Below, one piece after another: positions 17,153 through 25,920 of a stretch of 64,000 nucleotides of DNA. The translations under genes were made by a program, and so were the position numbers. Under the pieces are notes generated by a model. That model did no database searches. It was not told the origin of the DNA and saw only the letters and a list, made by a program, of their open reading frames with translations. Source of the stretch: Rahnella ecdela (GTDB lineage Bacteria > Pseudomonadota > Gammaproteobacteria > Enterobacterales > Enterobacteriaceae); NCBI RefSeq assembly GCF_019049625.1, contig NZ_JAFMOY010000130.1, positions 124,001 to 188,000 of the forward strand, given 5' to 3'. Position 1 is the first letter of the stretch. Every line of letters begins with the position of its first letter.

Positions 17153-18160
17153 TCAGTGATAACCCTGGTCCGGTGTGACTTTCCCGCGGAACACGTAGTA
17201 GCTCCAGAAGGTGTACACCAGAATGATAGGGATGATGAACAGGGCGCCGACCAGAATAAAGCCCTGGCTTTGCGGAGGTGAAGCCGCTTCCCAGATGGAG
17301 ATGGACGGCGGAATGATGTTCGGCCAGATGCTGATACCGAGCCCGGTATAACCCAGGAACACCAGCGCCAGCGTCAGCAGGAACGGCGCGTGGTGCGCAT
17401 TCTTGCTGATGGCGCGGTACATCCACGCCGAGACCAGTACTACCAGTACCGGCACCGGCAGGAACCAGTAAAGGTTAGGGCGCGAGAACCAGCGGTGGGC
17501 GATATCGCTGTGCGTCAGCGGCGTCCACAGGCTGACCGCCAGTGTCACCAGCAGGAAGACTATCAGCAGCGGTTTAGCGATGTTGTGCATCGCTTCCTGC
17601 AATTCGCCTTCGGTTTTCATAATCAGCCAGGTGCAGCCGAGCAGGGCGTAAGCCACCACCAGCGCAAAACCACAGAACAGCGTGAACGGCGTCAGCCAGT
17701 CCAGTGCGCCACCGGCATACGTGCGGTTTACCACCGGAATACCGTTGATCACCGCACCCAGCACCACGCCCTGACAGAAGGTCGCCAGCACAGAACCGCC
17801 GATAAAGGATTTATCCCACACGTGGCGTTTGGCCGGGCTGGCTTTAAAGCGAAACTCAAAGGCGACACCACGGAAAATCAGGCCGAACAGCATCAGGGTC
17901 AGCGGGATAGTCAGCGCATCCAGAATCACCGAATACGCTAGCGGGAACGCGCCATACAGCGCCGCGCCGCCGAGCACCAGCCAGGTTTCGTTGCCGTCCC
18001 AGACCGGCGCAACGGTGTTCATCATCACGTCACGGTCGTGCTCTTTTTTCACCAGCGGGAACAGCAGACCGATACCCAGGTCGAAGCCGTCCATCACCAC
18101 ATACATCATCACACCGAAGATGATGATCAAAAACCAGATCAGCGGTAAGTCGATACCCAT
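17153..18160 (-). CDS. cioB: Cytochrome bd-type (CIO) quinol oxidase subunit II
   Basis: A 335-residue membrane protein of the CydB/CioB family with about eight helices. The N-terminal signature is GIDLPLIWFLIIIFGVMMYVVMDGFDLG, with the conserved Asp cluster, followed by PVWDGNETWLVLGGAALYGAFP. It pairs with the heme-bearing subunit I. The ATG at 18160 is preceded by GGGAG, and the subunit I stop lies 2 nt upstream, so translation is coupled. It ends 11 bp before the small membrane peptide gene. Confidence 0.9.
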   Translation of the reverse strand: MGIDLPLIWFLIIIFGVMMYVVMDGFDLGIGLLFPLVKKEHDRDVMMNTVAPVWDGNETWLVLGGAALYGAFPLAYSVILDALTIPLTLMLFGLIFRGVAFEFRFKASPAKRHVWDKSFIGGSVLATFCQGVVLGAVINGIPVVNRTYAGGALDWLTPFTLFCGFALVVAYALLGCTWLIMKTEGELQEAMHNIAKPLLIVFLLVTLAVSLWTPLTHSDIAHRWFSRPNLYWFLPVPVLVVLVSAWMYRAISKNAHHAPFLLTLALVFLGYTGLGISIWPNIIPPSISIWEAASPPQSQGFILVGALFIIPIILVYTFWSYYVFRGKVTPDQGYH

Positions 18161-18162
18161 TA

Positions 18163-19587
18163 TCAAGCTCCCTTAGTTTCGTCGGTCAGTGATTCTGAAA
18201 TCGCAGACAGCGGACGCGCAGGTGTGCGGTGCTGGCCCGGACCACCGTGGTCAACGCTTTCGCCTTCGTGTGCCTGCGGCCCTTTACGGATCAGACGCAT
18301 CATGTAGCCGTAACCGACACCAAACACCGAGCAGTAAATGACGATGAACAGGATCAGGCTGACGCTCATCTGCAACACGTTATGGTTAGATACCGCGTCT
18401 TTGGTGCGCAGCAGGCCATAAACCACCCACGGCTGACGCCCCATTTCGGTGGTGATCCAACCCGCCAGTAACGCCAGCAGACCGGAAGGCCCCATCAGGA
18501 AGGCAAAGCGCAGGAACGCTTTAGAGGTATACATTTTGCCGCCACGACGCAGGATGAGGCTCAGCACACCCAGCAAAATCATTAGCATGCCCAGACCCGC
18601 CATGATGCGGAAGGTGTAGAAGATCACGGACGAGTTAGGACGGTCTTCTTTCGGGAAGGATTTCAGCGCCGGGATCTGATGCGTCAGGCTGTGCGTCAGG
18701 ATCAGGCTGCCCAGATACGGGATTTCAACCGCATAACGGGTCTCTTCACGGTTCATGTCCGGATAACCAATCAGTACCAGCGGGGACGGTTTGTTGTCTT
18801 TATTTTCCCAGTGGCCTTCGATGGCAGCGATTTTAGCAGGCTGATATTTTAGGGTATTCAGACCGTGCGCATCGCCCAAAAACGCCTGAATGGGCGAGAC
18901 GATCAGCGCCATCCACATTGCCATCGACAACATGGTGCGGATTGCCGGTGTATCGCGACCGCGCAGTAAATGCCATGCCGCAGCAGAACCGACGAAGAAC
19001 GCGGACGCCAGGAAGGCGGCGGTGGTCATGTGCATTAAGCGGAACGGGAAGGACGGGTTGAAGATAATCTTCATCCAGCTGACCGGTACCACCAAATTGT
19101 TAACAATCTCGTAGCCCTGCGGCGTCTGCATCCAGCTGTTAGAAGCGAGGATCCAGAACGTCGACATCAGCGTGCCGAGCGCCACCATACAGGTGGAGAA
19201 GAAGTGCAGACCGGGTCCGACGCGGTTCCAGCCGAACAGCATCACGCCGAGGAAACCGGCTTCGAGGAAGAACGCGGTTAACACTTCGTACGTCAGCAGC
19301 GGACCGGTAATACTGCCTGCAAACGAGGAGAACATACTCCAGTTGGTACCGAACTGGTAAGCCATCACCAGACCGGAGACCACGCCCATACCAAAGTTAA
19401 CGGCAAAGATTTTCGACCAGAAATGGTACAGGTCGCGGTAAGCCTCTTTCTTTGTTTTTAGCCACATGCCTTCGAGAACCGCCAGAAAACTGGCCAGTCC
19501 GATGGTGATTGCGGGAAAAATGATGTGAAAAGAGACGGTGAAGGCAAACTGGATACGGGCCAGTTCTAGCGCATCAAGACCAAACAT
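18163..19587 (-). CDS. cioA: Cytochrome bd-type (CIO) quinol oxidase subunit I
   Basis: A 474-residue subunit I, shorter than E. coli CydA (522), as expected for the short Q-loop CIO class. Heme ligands are visible: His in SFHIIFPA (residue about 21), His in FRLMHMTTAAF (about 185) and Met in TTEMGRQPWV (about 385). The GRQPW motif is intact. It oxidises ubiquinol and reduces O2 to water at the inner membrane without pumping protons, and such enzymes tolerate cyanide. A perfect FNR box lies about 300 bp upstream, and the intergenic region is long (550 bp), suggesting oxygen control. Confidence 0.9.
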   Translation of the reverse strand: MFGLDALELARIQFAFTVSFHIIFPAITIGLASFLAVLEGMWLKTKKEAYRDLYHFWSKIFAVNFGMGVVSGLVMAYQFGTNWSMFSSFAGSITGPLLTYEVLTAFFLEAGFLGVMLFGWNRVGPGLHFFSTCMVALGTLMSTFWILASNSWMQTPQGYEIVNNLVVPVSWMKIIFNPSFPFRLMHMTTAAFLASAFFVGSAAAWHLLRGRDTPAIRTMLSMAMWMALIVSPIQAFLGDAHGLNTLKYQPAKIAAIEGHWENKDNKPSPLVLIGYPDMNREETRYAVEIPYLGSLILTHSLTHQIPALKSFPKEDRPNSSVIFYTFRIMAGLGMLMILLGVLSLILRRGGKMYTSKAFLRFAFLMGPSGLLALLAGWITTEMGRQPWVVYGLLRTKDAVSNHNVLQMSVSLILFIVIYCSVFGVGYGYMMRLIRKGPQAHEGESVDHGGPGQHRTPARPLSAISESLTDETKGA

Positions 19588-20137
19588 AACAACCTCTTTT
19601 TGTGTGTCAGATAACCCTTCCAGACGCTGGCACCGGTACGGGAACCGGCGATGTCGGACATTCGCAGGTGAAGTCTTGAATGAAAGGGCAGTACAGCTGG
19701 GTTTTCGCGAGGAATGGATTTAACCATAGCGGGAGAAGGCATTAACAGGGACGGTCACGGGGGGGAATTACTGACTGAAACACTTTCGGGGCGGGCGGAT
19801 GGAGCGGGGCGAAAAAACAATTTTCAGGACGAAGGTGCGCAGGAGGGATTAACCCTAAAAACAGGGTGGATATGTTGTTGCATTGATCTGGATCAAAGAG
19901 TTTTGATGTTTTCCAAATGTAATTACCCTGCATCCGGTAATGACTTGTTGTGTGCAAAATCGGTAACAAAAAAGTTAAATTTGGCAGGGCATCAGCGCAT
20001 TCTTATTTCTAATGCAATGTAAATTTATGTCATTGCATTTGGCGAAAACCTTATCAGATCAGGTAATGGTTGTAGCATTTGTTTACATTTATGTTGCAGT
20101 TACCCTGAGGGAATAAAAGGAATGACGCCCGAAGGCG
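19588..20137. other. 550-bp intergenic control region of the oxidase operon
   Basis: No gene is supported here. The part next to cioA is GC-rich and the distal part AT-rich. It contains the FNR box (19883-19896) and, at its far end, the terminator of the T6SS operon. An open frame of 102 codons on the plus strand lacks a recognisable domain or ribosome site and is not called. Confidence 0.6.
19883..19896. promoter_or_regulatory. Perfect FNR/ANR box
   Basis: TTGATCTGGATCAA matches the FNR consensus TTGAT-N4-ATCAA exactly. It is the only such site noticed in the region and lies 296 bp upstream of cioA. In Pseudomonas, ANR represses the cio operon under low oxygen, so a repressive role is plausible. 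The distance means a long leader or an unmapped promoter. Confidence 0.7.
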
Positions 20138-20141
20138 TCAT
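20110..20141 (-). terminator. Terminator of the T6SS operon
   Basis: ATGACGCC-CGAA-GGCGTCAT (20122-20141) is a perfect 8-bp stem with a CGAA loop. Read on the minus strand it is followed by TCCTTTTATT. The stem includes the stop codon of the last T6SS-linked gene. Confidence 0.8.
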
Positions 20142-20608
20142 GGCAATAAACGTTCTACCAGTTCAAAAAAGGCATCCTCACCGAACATCCCGCCCGGTCC
20201 GGTGAAGGCATTAGCAGGACGCCAGGTCCATTGTCTGTTTTCACCAGACTGCATAAATAACCGGCACAAGACGGTCACGCCTCCTTGCTTGTAAAGGCTG
20301 GCTTCCACGCAGCCTGTGACGCTTTGCCCGTACAAAAATACCGGCGTGAATTTCACTTTTCGATCTTCGTATTGCAGCTGGATCCCCGGCACGCCGAACG
20401 ATTTTCCGCCGATCAGACATTCAACCAGCGAGACGCTGGTGTTCTCCACTCGGATACCCGTGTCTGTCAGCCATTCCTCCATGTTTTCCTGCAACAGCGC
20501 GATCCGCTGCCGGAACTCGGCGATATCCGCCTGACCTTTATTTTCATATGAGCCAGTGCGGGGCTGGCTTTCCTGTAGTTTTTTCAGGAACCGTTCTTTT
20601 GCTGACAT
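20138..20608 (-). CDS. Unknown protein at the end of the T6SS operon
   Basis: A 156-residue cytoplasmic protein with no signal peptide or membrane helix. The N-terminal third is charged and helical (FRQRIALLQENMEEWLTDTG); the rest looks like a beta-rich domain (SFGVPGIQLQYEDRKVKFTP, GGVTVLCRLFMQSGENRQWTW). The ATG at 20608 follows AGAGGA; the frame is open further with a GTG at 20656 but no ribosome site there. It lies 65 bp after the vasL-like gene on the same strand and ends in the operon terminator, so it is transcribed with the secretion genes. I do not recognise its family. Confidence 0.7.
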   Translation of the reverse strand: MSAKERFLKKLQESQPRTGSYENKGQADIAEFRQRIALLQENMEEWLTDTGIRVENTSVSLVECLIGGKSFGVPGIQLQYEDRKVKFTPVFLYGQSVTGCVEASLYKQGGVTVLCRLFMQSGENRQWTWRPANAFTGPGGMFGEDAFFELVERLLP

Positions 20609-20673
20609 ACTTCCTCTGTATTCAAGATGGCTGACGTCATCACCTTTTCTGATCACGCCGCCATATTCATTGG

Positions 20674-22059
20674 TCAGTTATCTGCCTGACCGTTTTTACC
20701 GGCGGTCGCCGATAAGGCTTGAGTAAGCAACGCGTATCGGTTCAGCAACTGCGTAAACTGATTATCAAGTTGCAGCGTCAGTTGGGGCGGAATCGCGGTT
20801 TTCTGTTGCTGCAGATCGGCAAGTTTTCGCAGGGATTCTTCCACAGGCGGTGCGCTGTTCAGGGCCTGCTGGATAGCAAATACCGACGACTTCAGCTGTG
20901 AGACAGTCATGTATTTACCGCGCTGCTCATCCAGCCCGTTGAGTTTATCCGCCAGTTGCTGCAGCTGGGTATTGGCCTGTTGCCAGCCGCTGAGGTTTTC
21001 CAAAGGCACGGCATTGGCATTCAGTTGTTGCGTCCAGCTTTCCGCCAGCGCGGCGGTTGCCGGATTATCAGGCCACAAAGTTTGTGCCTGTTTGACCAGT
21101 TGTATGCCGGTATCCTGCGCCCAGCGCGGGGAGAGTTTTGCCAGCTGGTCAGTTTGTTTTTGCATCGCGGAGATCAGCGCGGGGGCTTCACGGCTGAGCA
21201 TATCCGCCTGCTGAGATTTCAACGTTTCCAGCGACTGGGTGCTGAGCGGTTTCGGGAGAACAGGCAGCGTGGCGGTCAGCTGCATTGCGGCTTGCGGACG
21301 ATAAAATGCGTTGATCCCCGCCTGAAGACCAATGCCTGCAAGCACAGTGATCACCACGCCCGCAATAAAACCCTTCCACTGAACTGCACGTTTTGCCGGT
21401 GGCGGCGGGACGATCACCACCTGAGGCTCCACCGGTTCAGCCTGCGCGACATAGACCCATTGCTCACGGGGCGCGTTTTCCCTCTGCGTTTCTGTCTGAA
21501 CAGCCGCAGCGGGTAGCACCACCGCAGCATCGTTGGTGGCGTGCATATTCTCCAGCCGGACAGCAGCGCCGTGCATAAATGTGCCTAACCCATCGAACTG
21601 GCTGGCGTGTTTCAGTTCCAGACGTTGCAGCACATCGCACAAGGAAGTGATCAGCTTTTCCGCCTGATAAATCGCCGGTAGATCGCGATATTCCAGCGTC
21701 ATGGTGCGCAAAGATTGCTGAAGCCGCTGGCTCAGGCCGGTCAGAATTTCCATCCGCGCATGAACCGGCAGCGGCCACAGTCCCGGCCACTGACGGGAGA
21801 GCAACGCCTCGAGGATCGCCAGACCTTCATTGAGGCCCGGCATCCCGACAAGCTGCGTTCTGGCCTGCGTATACCACGACGCAGTTTGCAACTCGATACC
21901 GTTTTGCTGAAACAGATTTAGGCACAGCTGCTCGACTTTTTTCCAGTCGACGTCCGGGCGCGCCGGATGCGCCAGTTTACTCAATTCTTCGCGCAAAGCG
22001 GCGTAGTCAGCCAGCGCACGCGGATCACCACCGGTGCGCAACTGGCGTTCAATAGACAT
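20674..22059 (-). CDS. vasL: T6SS VasL-type protein with ImpA N-terminal domain
   Basis: A 461-residue protein. Residues about 10-110 form an ImpA_N/TssA-like domain (GGDPRALADYAALREELSKL, WYTQARTQLVG, RQWPGLWPLPVHAR). A proline-rich linker (VVIVPPPPAKR) leads to one membrane helix (GFIAGVVITVLAGIGLQAGI, about 230-250). A long coiled, Gln-rich C-terminal part follows. VasL-like proteins anchor a TssA-type domain to the inner membrane and affect sheath assembly or turnover. It lies 11 bp after tssE. A separate longer TssA is encoded at 25921-27513, so this is the accessory paralogue. Confidence 0.82.
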   Translation of the reverse strand: MSIERQLRTGGDPRALADYAALREELSKLAHPARPDVDWKKVEQLCLNLFQQNGIELQTASWYTQARTQLVGMPGLNEGLAILEALLSRQWPGLWPLPVHARMEILTGLSQRLQQSLRTMTLEYRDLPAIYQAEKLITSLCDVLQRLELKHASQFDGLGTFMHGAAVRLENMHATNDAAVVLPAAAVQTETQRENAPREQWVYVAQAEPVEPQVVIVPPPPAKRAVQWKGFIAGVVITVLAGIGLQAGINAFYRPQAAMQLTATLPVLPKPLSTQSLETLKSQQADMLSREAPALISAMQKQTDQLAKLSPRWAQDTGIQLVKQAQTLWPDNPATAALAESWTQQLNANAVPLENLSGWQQANTQLQQLADKLNGLDEQRGKYMTVSQLKSSVFAIQQALNSAPPVEESLRKLADLQQQKTAIPPQLTLQLDNQFTQLLNRYALLTQALSATAGKNGQADN

Positions 22060-22070
22060 AATGGTTTTCC

Positions 22071-22508
22071 TTAACTGACGTAATTCTGTTGTTTCATATG
22101 ACGCATCAGCACGCGGCCTTCCGGCATAAACTCAGTCCCGAATCGCACCAGCCCGAGATCTTTCAGCTCAGCGTCAATGGCGTATTCGAGATGCCCCGGC
22201 GTGGACTGAGGCAGCAATATCACGTTGATTTTTTTCAGGCGGGGTTCATATTTCAGCAGGGTGCCGGAAAGCGTATTTAGCAGCGAATGCGCGGTGCCGG
22301 GCATCCCTTGCAGGATTTTGCTCATATCCGGCAGGCCGTAATCGGGCAAGTGCGTGAGGGTGCCCGCGCGACAGTTGAGAATGCGTTGCATGTTATCGAG
22401 CACGGAGAGGATCACCTGATTCTCTTCGCTCACGTTATGCAAGTCGAGGCCGCCGGCAAAGTTGCCGAGCAGCATTTCGTAGAGCGAGGGTGAGCGTGAG
22501 TTTGGCAT
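22071..22508 (-). CDS. tssE: T6SS baseplate subunit TssE (gp25-like)
   Basis: A 145-residue protein of the phage gp25/lysozyme-like family. The family features are SLYEMLLGNF at the N terminus, then the central region LNCRAGTLTHLPDYGLPDMS with the Gly-rich turn, and IEYEPRL-like LLKYEPRLKKINV. TssE joins the TssF-TssG wedge in the cytoplasmic baseplate and starts sheath polymerisation. Its ATG overlaps the stop of tssJ by one base, and vasL follows after 11 bp. Confidence 0.9.
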   Translation of the reverse strand: MPNSRSPSLYEMLLGNFAGGLDLHNVSEENQVILSVLDNMQRILNCRAGTLTHLPDYGLPDMSKILQGMPGTAHSLLNTLSGTLLKYEPRLKKINVILLPQSTPGHLEYAIDAELKDLGLVRFGTEFMPEGRVLMRHMKQQNYVS

Positions 22509-23047
22509 CAGTCTTTCACCGGTTGCAGTGTCAGACTGTTATTCCCAAGTTCGATAATTCGTGCTTTATCGGGATCCAGCTCTTCACGGCTTAGCACCAG
22601 ACGCCACTGGCCCTTAGCCATATCCGGGTTACGGAACAGCCCTACGACTGCCACAAATTTGGCGTCTTTTTCCATCGGCATATCCAGCGACGCAGCTTTA
22701 CCAGGTTTCACGACCACGTTCTGGCTGGCTAGAAGATCGTCTTTGAGAACATCATCGCCATCCTCCGCCAGTTGCTGATATACCGTTTTCTGGAAGTTTT
22801 TGTCATCACGTAGCTGATAAACCCGAACTAACACTGGTTGTGAGGAAGAGTTCGCCTCAGTGGCATCGGTGTTGAGTGCCTCGCGGGCAATGAAATCCAG
22901 ATGCAGGGTTTTAATTTGCTTATAGAAAATAGATTTTGTTGCAGAGACGGTGCCGTCTGTCACTGCCTGAGTCAAACCACAGCCGCTCAGTAACAGAACC
23001 AGTGCTGACAGGCAGAATTTATTTTTCCAGGCGGTATTTAATAACAC
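22508..23047 (-). CDS. tssJ: T6SS outer-membrane lipoprotein TssJ
   Basis: A 179-residue lipoprotein starting at GTG. The signal sequence VLLNTAWKNKFCLSALVLLL ends in the lipobox LLSGC, so Cys25 becomes lipidated. The mature part is a TssJ beta-sandwich (VLVRVYQLRDDKNFQ, KFVAVVGLFRNPDMAKGQWR). TssJ holds TssM at the outer membrane in the trans-envelope complex. The GTG at 23047 is preceded by AAGGA; the frame is open to 23161, but that part would encode the end of tssG in another frame. The gene overlaps tssG by 29 nt. Confidence 0.88.
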   Translation of the reverse strand: MLLNTAWKNKFCLSALVLLLSGCGLTQAVTDGTVSATKSIFYKQIKTLHLDFIAREALNTDATEANSSSQPVLVRVYQLRDDKNFQKTVYQQLAEDGDDVLKDDLLASQNVVVKPGKAASLDMPMEKDAKFVAVVGLFRNPDMAKGQWRLVLSREELDPDKARIIELGNNSLTLQPVKD

Positions 23048-24110
23048 GTCGTGTTCCTTCTTGATGCGTTTGGGGCGCCATTCCACAGTAGTGGCCGAGC
23101 TCCACGGTAAAGTATTCAGGGATATCATCCGCTGCGTCGCCTTCTTCCAAACCCAGCACACCCGTCAGCCCCAGTCTGAAAGGGACATCTCCGAGAACAG
23201 GTGCAGGTAACAGTTGCACCGGCACAGTCAGCTGGATACGGGCTTTATAACGCCAGCCGAGATAGACCCGAAGCAGCACTAAAAAATCCGCGTAAAGCGG
23301 TCCGTCTGGCAGCCATTCTTCCGCTTCCGCCGGATTGTCAGTAAACAGCGAAATCAGCAACTGACTGTTGGCATCTGTGCCTTCGTCTCCCATGACGGTA
23401 TCGCCATCCAGCCAGTTAGCACCTTCATCGGCGAAGGTCATGGGAGAGGTAATGCGCACTTTGCGCAGGCAATGCGGGGTCACTTCTGTCCGGGTAAACG
23501 GTGCGAGTAAATGCACCAGCGCCTGTACACCTTCTGCTGTTCGTCCCGGCTGACGCATTACCCCGAGCAGAGCCAGAAACCGTGAGGTCGGCGTCGCAAA
23601 ATGTTCCTGCGTGCCTGGAATACCCATACCAATCAGGCCCAGCAGGCTTTGCGATGTGCTGTCTTTACCGCCGGATTCAAACGTTGCCGGATAAGAGTAC
23701 TTCCGCCAGATGCGATAAAACTGCGTCATGATGCGGTGATTGAAAATGTCGAGGAACCCTTCGAGCGCTTCATGTCCTTCACGCCGCTGGGTGATATCGT
23801 CGATATATGATGTCGGCAGCGGCGCATCCACACCGTACAAACCCATGAAAGTGGTACGCACGGTCAGCGGTGCGTTAGGATGTTCCTCATCTTTTTGCAA
23901 CGCTTTCAACTCACTGACCGGAAAACCCATCCCCGGATGTGGACGAAACCGTACCGGATCGTCCGCGGGATCGGCAGTGCTTCCCAGCGGTGGCGCTTCA
24001 GGTTGATGTTTTTCCAAAAGCTGACAGAAGCGGTAAAAGTTAATCCGCCCGATATCCCGCTCAAGCCTGGCAGTTAGCCGGAAATGCGGGGCTTGTGATT
24101 CTCTTCCCAT
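23019..24110 (-). CDS. tssG: T6SS baseplate subunit TssG
   Basis: A 363-residue protein of the TssG/ImpH family. Early motifs are NFYRFCQLLEKH and VRFRPHPGMGFPVSEL; later ones are FNHRIMTQFYRIWRKY and LLGLIGMG. Together with TssF and TssE it builds the baseplate wedge around VgrG. The start overlaps the end of tssF by 37 nt, and the end overlaps tssJ by 29 nt, a compact arrangement typical of these clusters. Confidence 0.9.
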   Translation of the reverse strand: MGRESQAPHFRLTARLERDIGRINFYRFCQLLEKHQPEAPPLGSTADPADDPVRFRPHPGMGFPVSELKALQKDEEHPNAPLTVRTTFMGLYGVDAPLPTSYIDDITQRREGHEALEGFLDIFNHRIMTQFYRIWRKYSYPATFESGGKDSTSQSLLGLIGMGIPGTQEHFATPTSRFLALLGVMRQPGRTAEGVQALVHLLAPFTRTEVTPHCLRKVRITSPMTFADEGANWLDGDTVMGDEGTDANSQLLISLFTDNPAEAEEWLPDGPLYADFLVLLRVYLGWRYKARIQLTVPVQLLPAPVLGDVPFRLGLTGVLGLEEGDAADDIPEYFTVELGHYCGMAPQTHQEGTRRVIKYRLEK

Positions 24111-25837
24111 TCCAGACGCTCTCCTGTCGGTTGCAGTATCAGGGTAAGGCGGTTAAACAGATGGATATCGGTATACAGCGCGAAGAAGCGGCTGAGCATT
24201 TCGCCAAACAGGCAGATGTCGCCTCTGCCGGCAAATCCATTGCTGTCGAGCGTGATTTCAATGTGCACACCGCGCAGCAGATAGCCGCGTTCAAACCTTT
24301 CAATTTCACTGTGTCGGACATCAGCAATAGCCTCGAGACGACGGCGGTTCATCTCACTTTCTGTCCAGTCGTACAGCGCCAACGTTCCGCGCAAGACTTC
24401 GGCGTTGTCCATCATCCACAGAAAACTGCTGCCTAAATGGCTGAGTACGCGCCAGTGGAAACGGTCACGATTAGGCGGATAACATGGCATGGTCGGTGCG
24501 GACAGATTGCGCACGCGGACATTTGCGCTGGTGGATTTGACAGCGGTATCCAGCACGGTGCTTTGCAGTGATTTACGCGGTAACTGGCCGTTGGTGCCGG
24601 TCAGGCTAAGAGACAGGTTTTCATTCTCGGGTACCGTATGATTATCAAAGGCTTCGCCTCCCAGAACCAGCCATGTATCGTGCAGGCCTGAAGGGCCGCG
24701 TCTCACACGGGTATGGTAATAATATTCAGGTGCATCGTGGCGTAACATCCCGCCCTTATGGCGAAAGCTGGTGAAGGGTACATACACCTGATGGCCGGAA
24801 TGTTTGGATGAAATCACCGAATCGACAGAATAGATTTCGGTATAACCGTCCTGAACGCGCATCGGGCGCAGCAGATATTCTGTCTGCAATGACGAAAGCG
24901 TCAGCGGGTCGGATTCCAGCGGGAACAGGTTAATGACCGGAACGCAGTTCAGTCGCAGGTTTTTCTCTGAGAACGAGAAGTCGTGCTCCCAGCGTTTCTC
25001 AAGCACCACATCGATTTCAAACCAGCCAAGCTCAGCCGGTAATTCAACCGTATTAAACCCTTTAAGGCTCGCAAACATGAATTTTTCACGAAAAGTGAAA
25101 TATTCAAGCAGCAACTGATAACCGCTGAATGCACTTTCGCCTTTCGGCCACAATGTGTCGTGCTCCCCAAATCCCTGCGGGGCAAAAAAGCCTTCCAGTG
25201 GTTGACGATCGGCCTGACCCGGTAAACGGACCCACAGTTTGGCGGTATGGAGCGTCAGGGCTTCATGCAGGGCGCAGGCCAGTGGCGCATCCGCATCAAA
25301 ATAGAGCGGAAGATGGCTTAGGTTTATTTTGCTCCAGTCAGCCAGCGCACTGCAGTTAAACCGCAGGCGGATCACTGAACGGCCATCCGGTTCGGTATTC
25401 AGCACGGCGCGTTGCAGCGAAAGTGGCAGTAATTCGATGTTCTGTGTTGTGGTATAGCGGCAGCGCGTAGCCCGCTCACCGATGGGGCGCGACAGGACTT
25501 CAAAACCTTTTGCCATCACCATCCGCTCTTTCATCCCCTGCCAGTCTGGCGCGAACTCCACGATCGAAAGGGAAGGGATGGTGCGCAGATAGTGCGGCCA
25601 CAGCAGGCTGACTAATCCTTCAGTCAGCTCCGGCAGATCATCGTCAAGTTTTTCACGTAGGCGTCCCATCAGGAAGGCAAAACCTTCGAACAGACGTTCT
25701 ACATAAGGATCGCGGGCACCGGCTTTGTCCAGATTCAATCCGGCAGCGCGGTCAGGGTGCGCGCGGGCAAATTCTTCGCCCGCCTCGCGTAAATAACGCA
25801 TTTCAGCGTCGAAGTAACGCAGGGTTAAGTCGTCCAT
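24074..25837 (-). CDS. tssF: T6SS baseplate subunit TssF
   Basis: A 587-residue protein of the TssF/ImpG family (VasA). The start MDDLTLRYFDAEMRYLREAG and the region DPYVERLFEGFAFLMGRLREKLDDDLPELTEGL are characteristic. The frame is open upstream to a GTG at 25930 inside tssA, but those residues do not match the family; the ribosome site before the chosen ATG is weak. An 83-bp AT-rich gap separates it from tssA. It forms the baseplate core with two copies per TssG. Confidence 0.9.
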   Translation of the reverse strand: MDDLTLRYFDAEMRYLREAGEEFARAHPDRAAGLNLDKAGARDPYVERLFEGFAFLMGRLREKLDDDLPELTEGLVSLLWPHYLRTIPSLSIVEFAPDWQGMKERMVMAKGFEVLSRPIGERATRCRYTTTQNIELLPLSLQRAVLNTEPDGRSVIRLRFNCSALADWSKINLSHLPLYFDADAPLACALHEALTLHTAKLWVRLPGQADRQPLEGFFAPQGFGEHDTLWPKGESAFSGYQLLLEYFTFREKFMFASLKGFNTVELPAELGWFEIDVVLEKRWEHDFSFSEKNLRLNCVPVINLFPLESDPLTLSSLQTEYLLRPMRVQDGYTEIYSVDSVISSKHSGHQVYVPFTSFRHKGGMLRHDAPEYYYHTRVRRGPSGLHDTWLVLGGEAFDNHTVPENENLSLSLTGTNGQLPRKSLQSTVLDTAVKSTSANVRVRNLSAPTMPCYPPNRDRFHWRVLSHLGSSFLWMMDNAEVLRGTLALYDWTESEMNRRRLEAIADVRHSEIERFERGYLLRGVHIEITLDSNGFAGRGDICLFGEMLSRFFALYTDIHLFNRLTLILQPTGERLEWEENHKPRISG

Positions 25838-25920
25838 AAATTTTTGTTCGCTTTGCCAATAGAGTTGAAAAATGACAGAAGAATAGGTAGTAGAATGTAT
25901 CGAATAAGGAGTTACTTTTA

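Noticed and set aside
19714-20022. 102-codon plus-strand frame in the oxidase control region
   Set aside because: No domain, no good ribosome site, and it overlaps the FNR box region.
22508-23161. Longer form of TssJ beginning at 23161
   Set aside because: The extra residues overlap tssG in another frame and would bury the lipoprotein signal; the GTG at 23047 has AAGGA in front.
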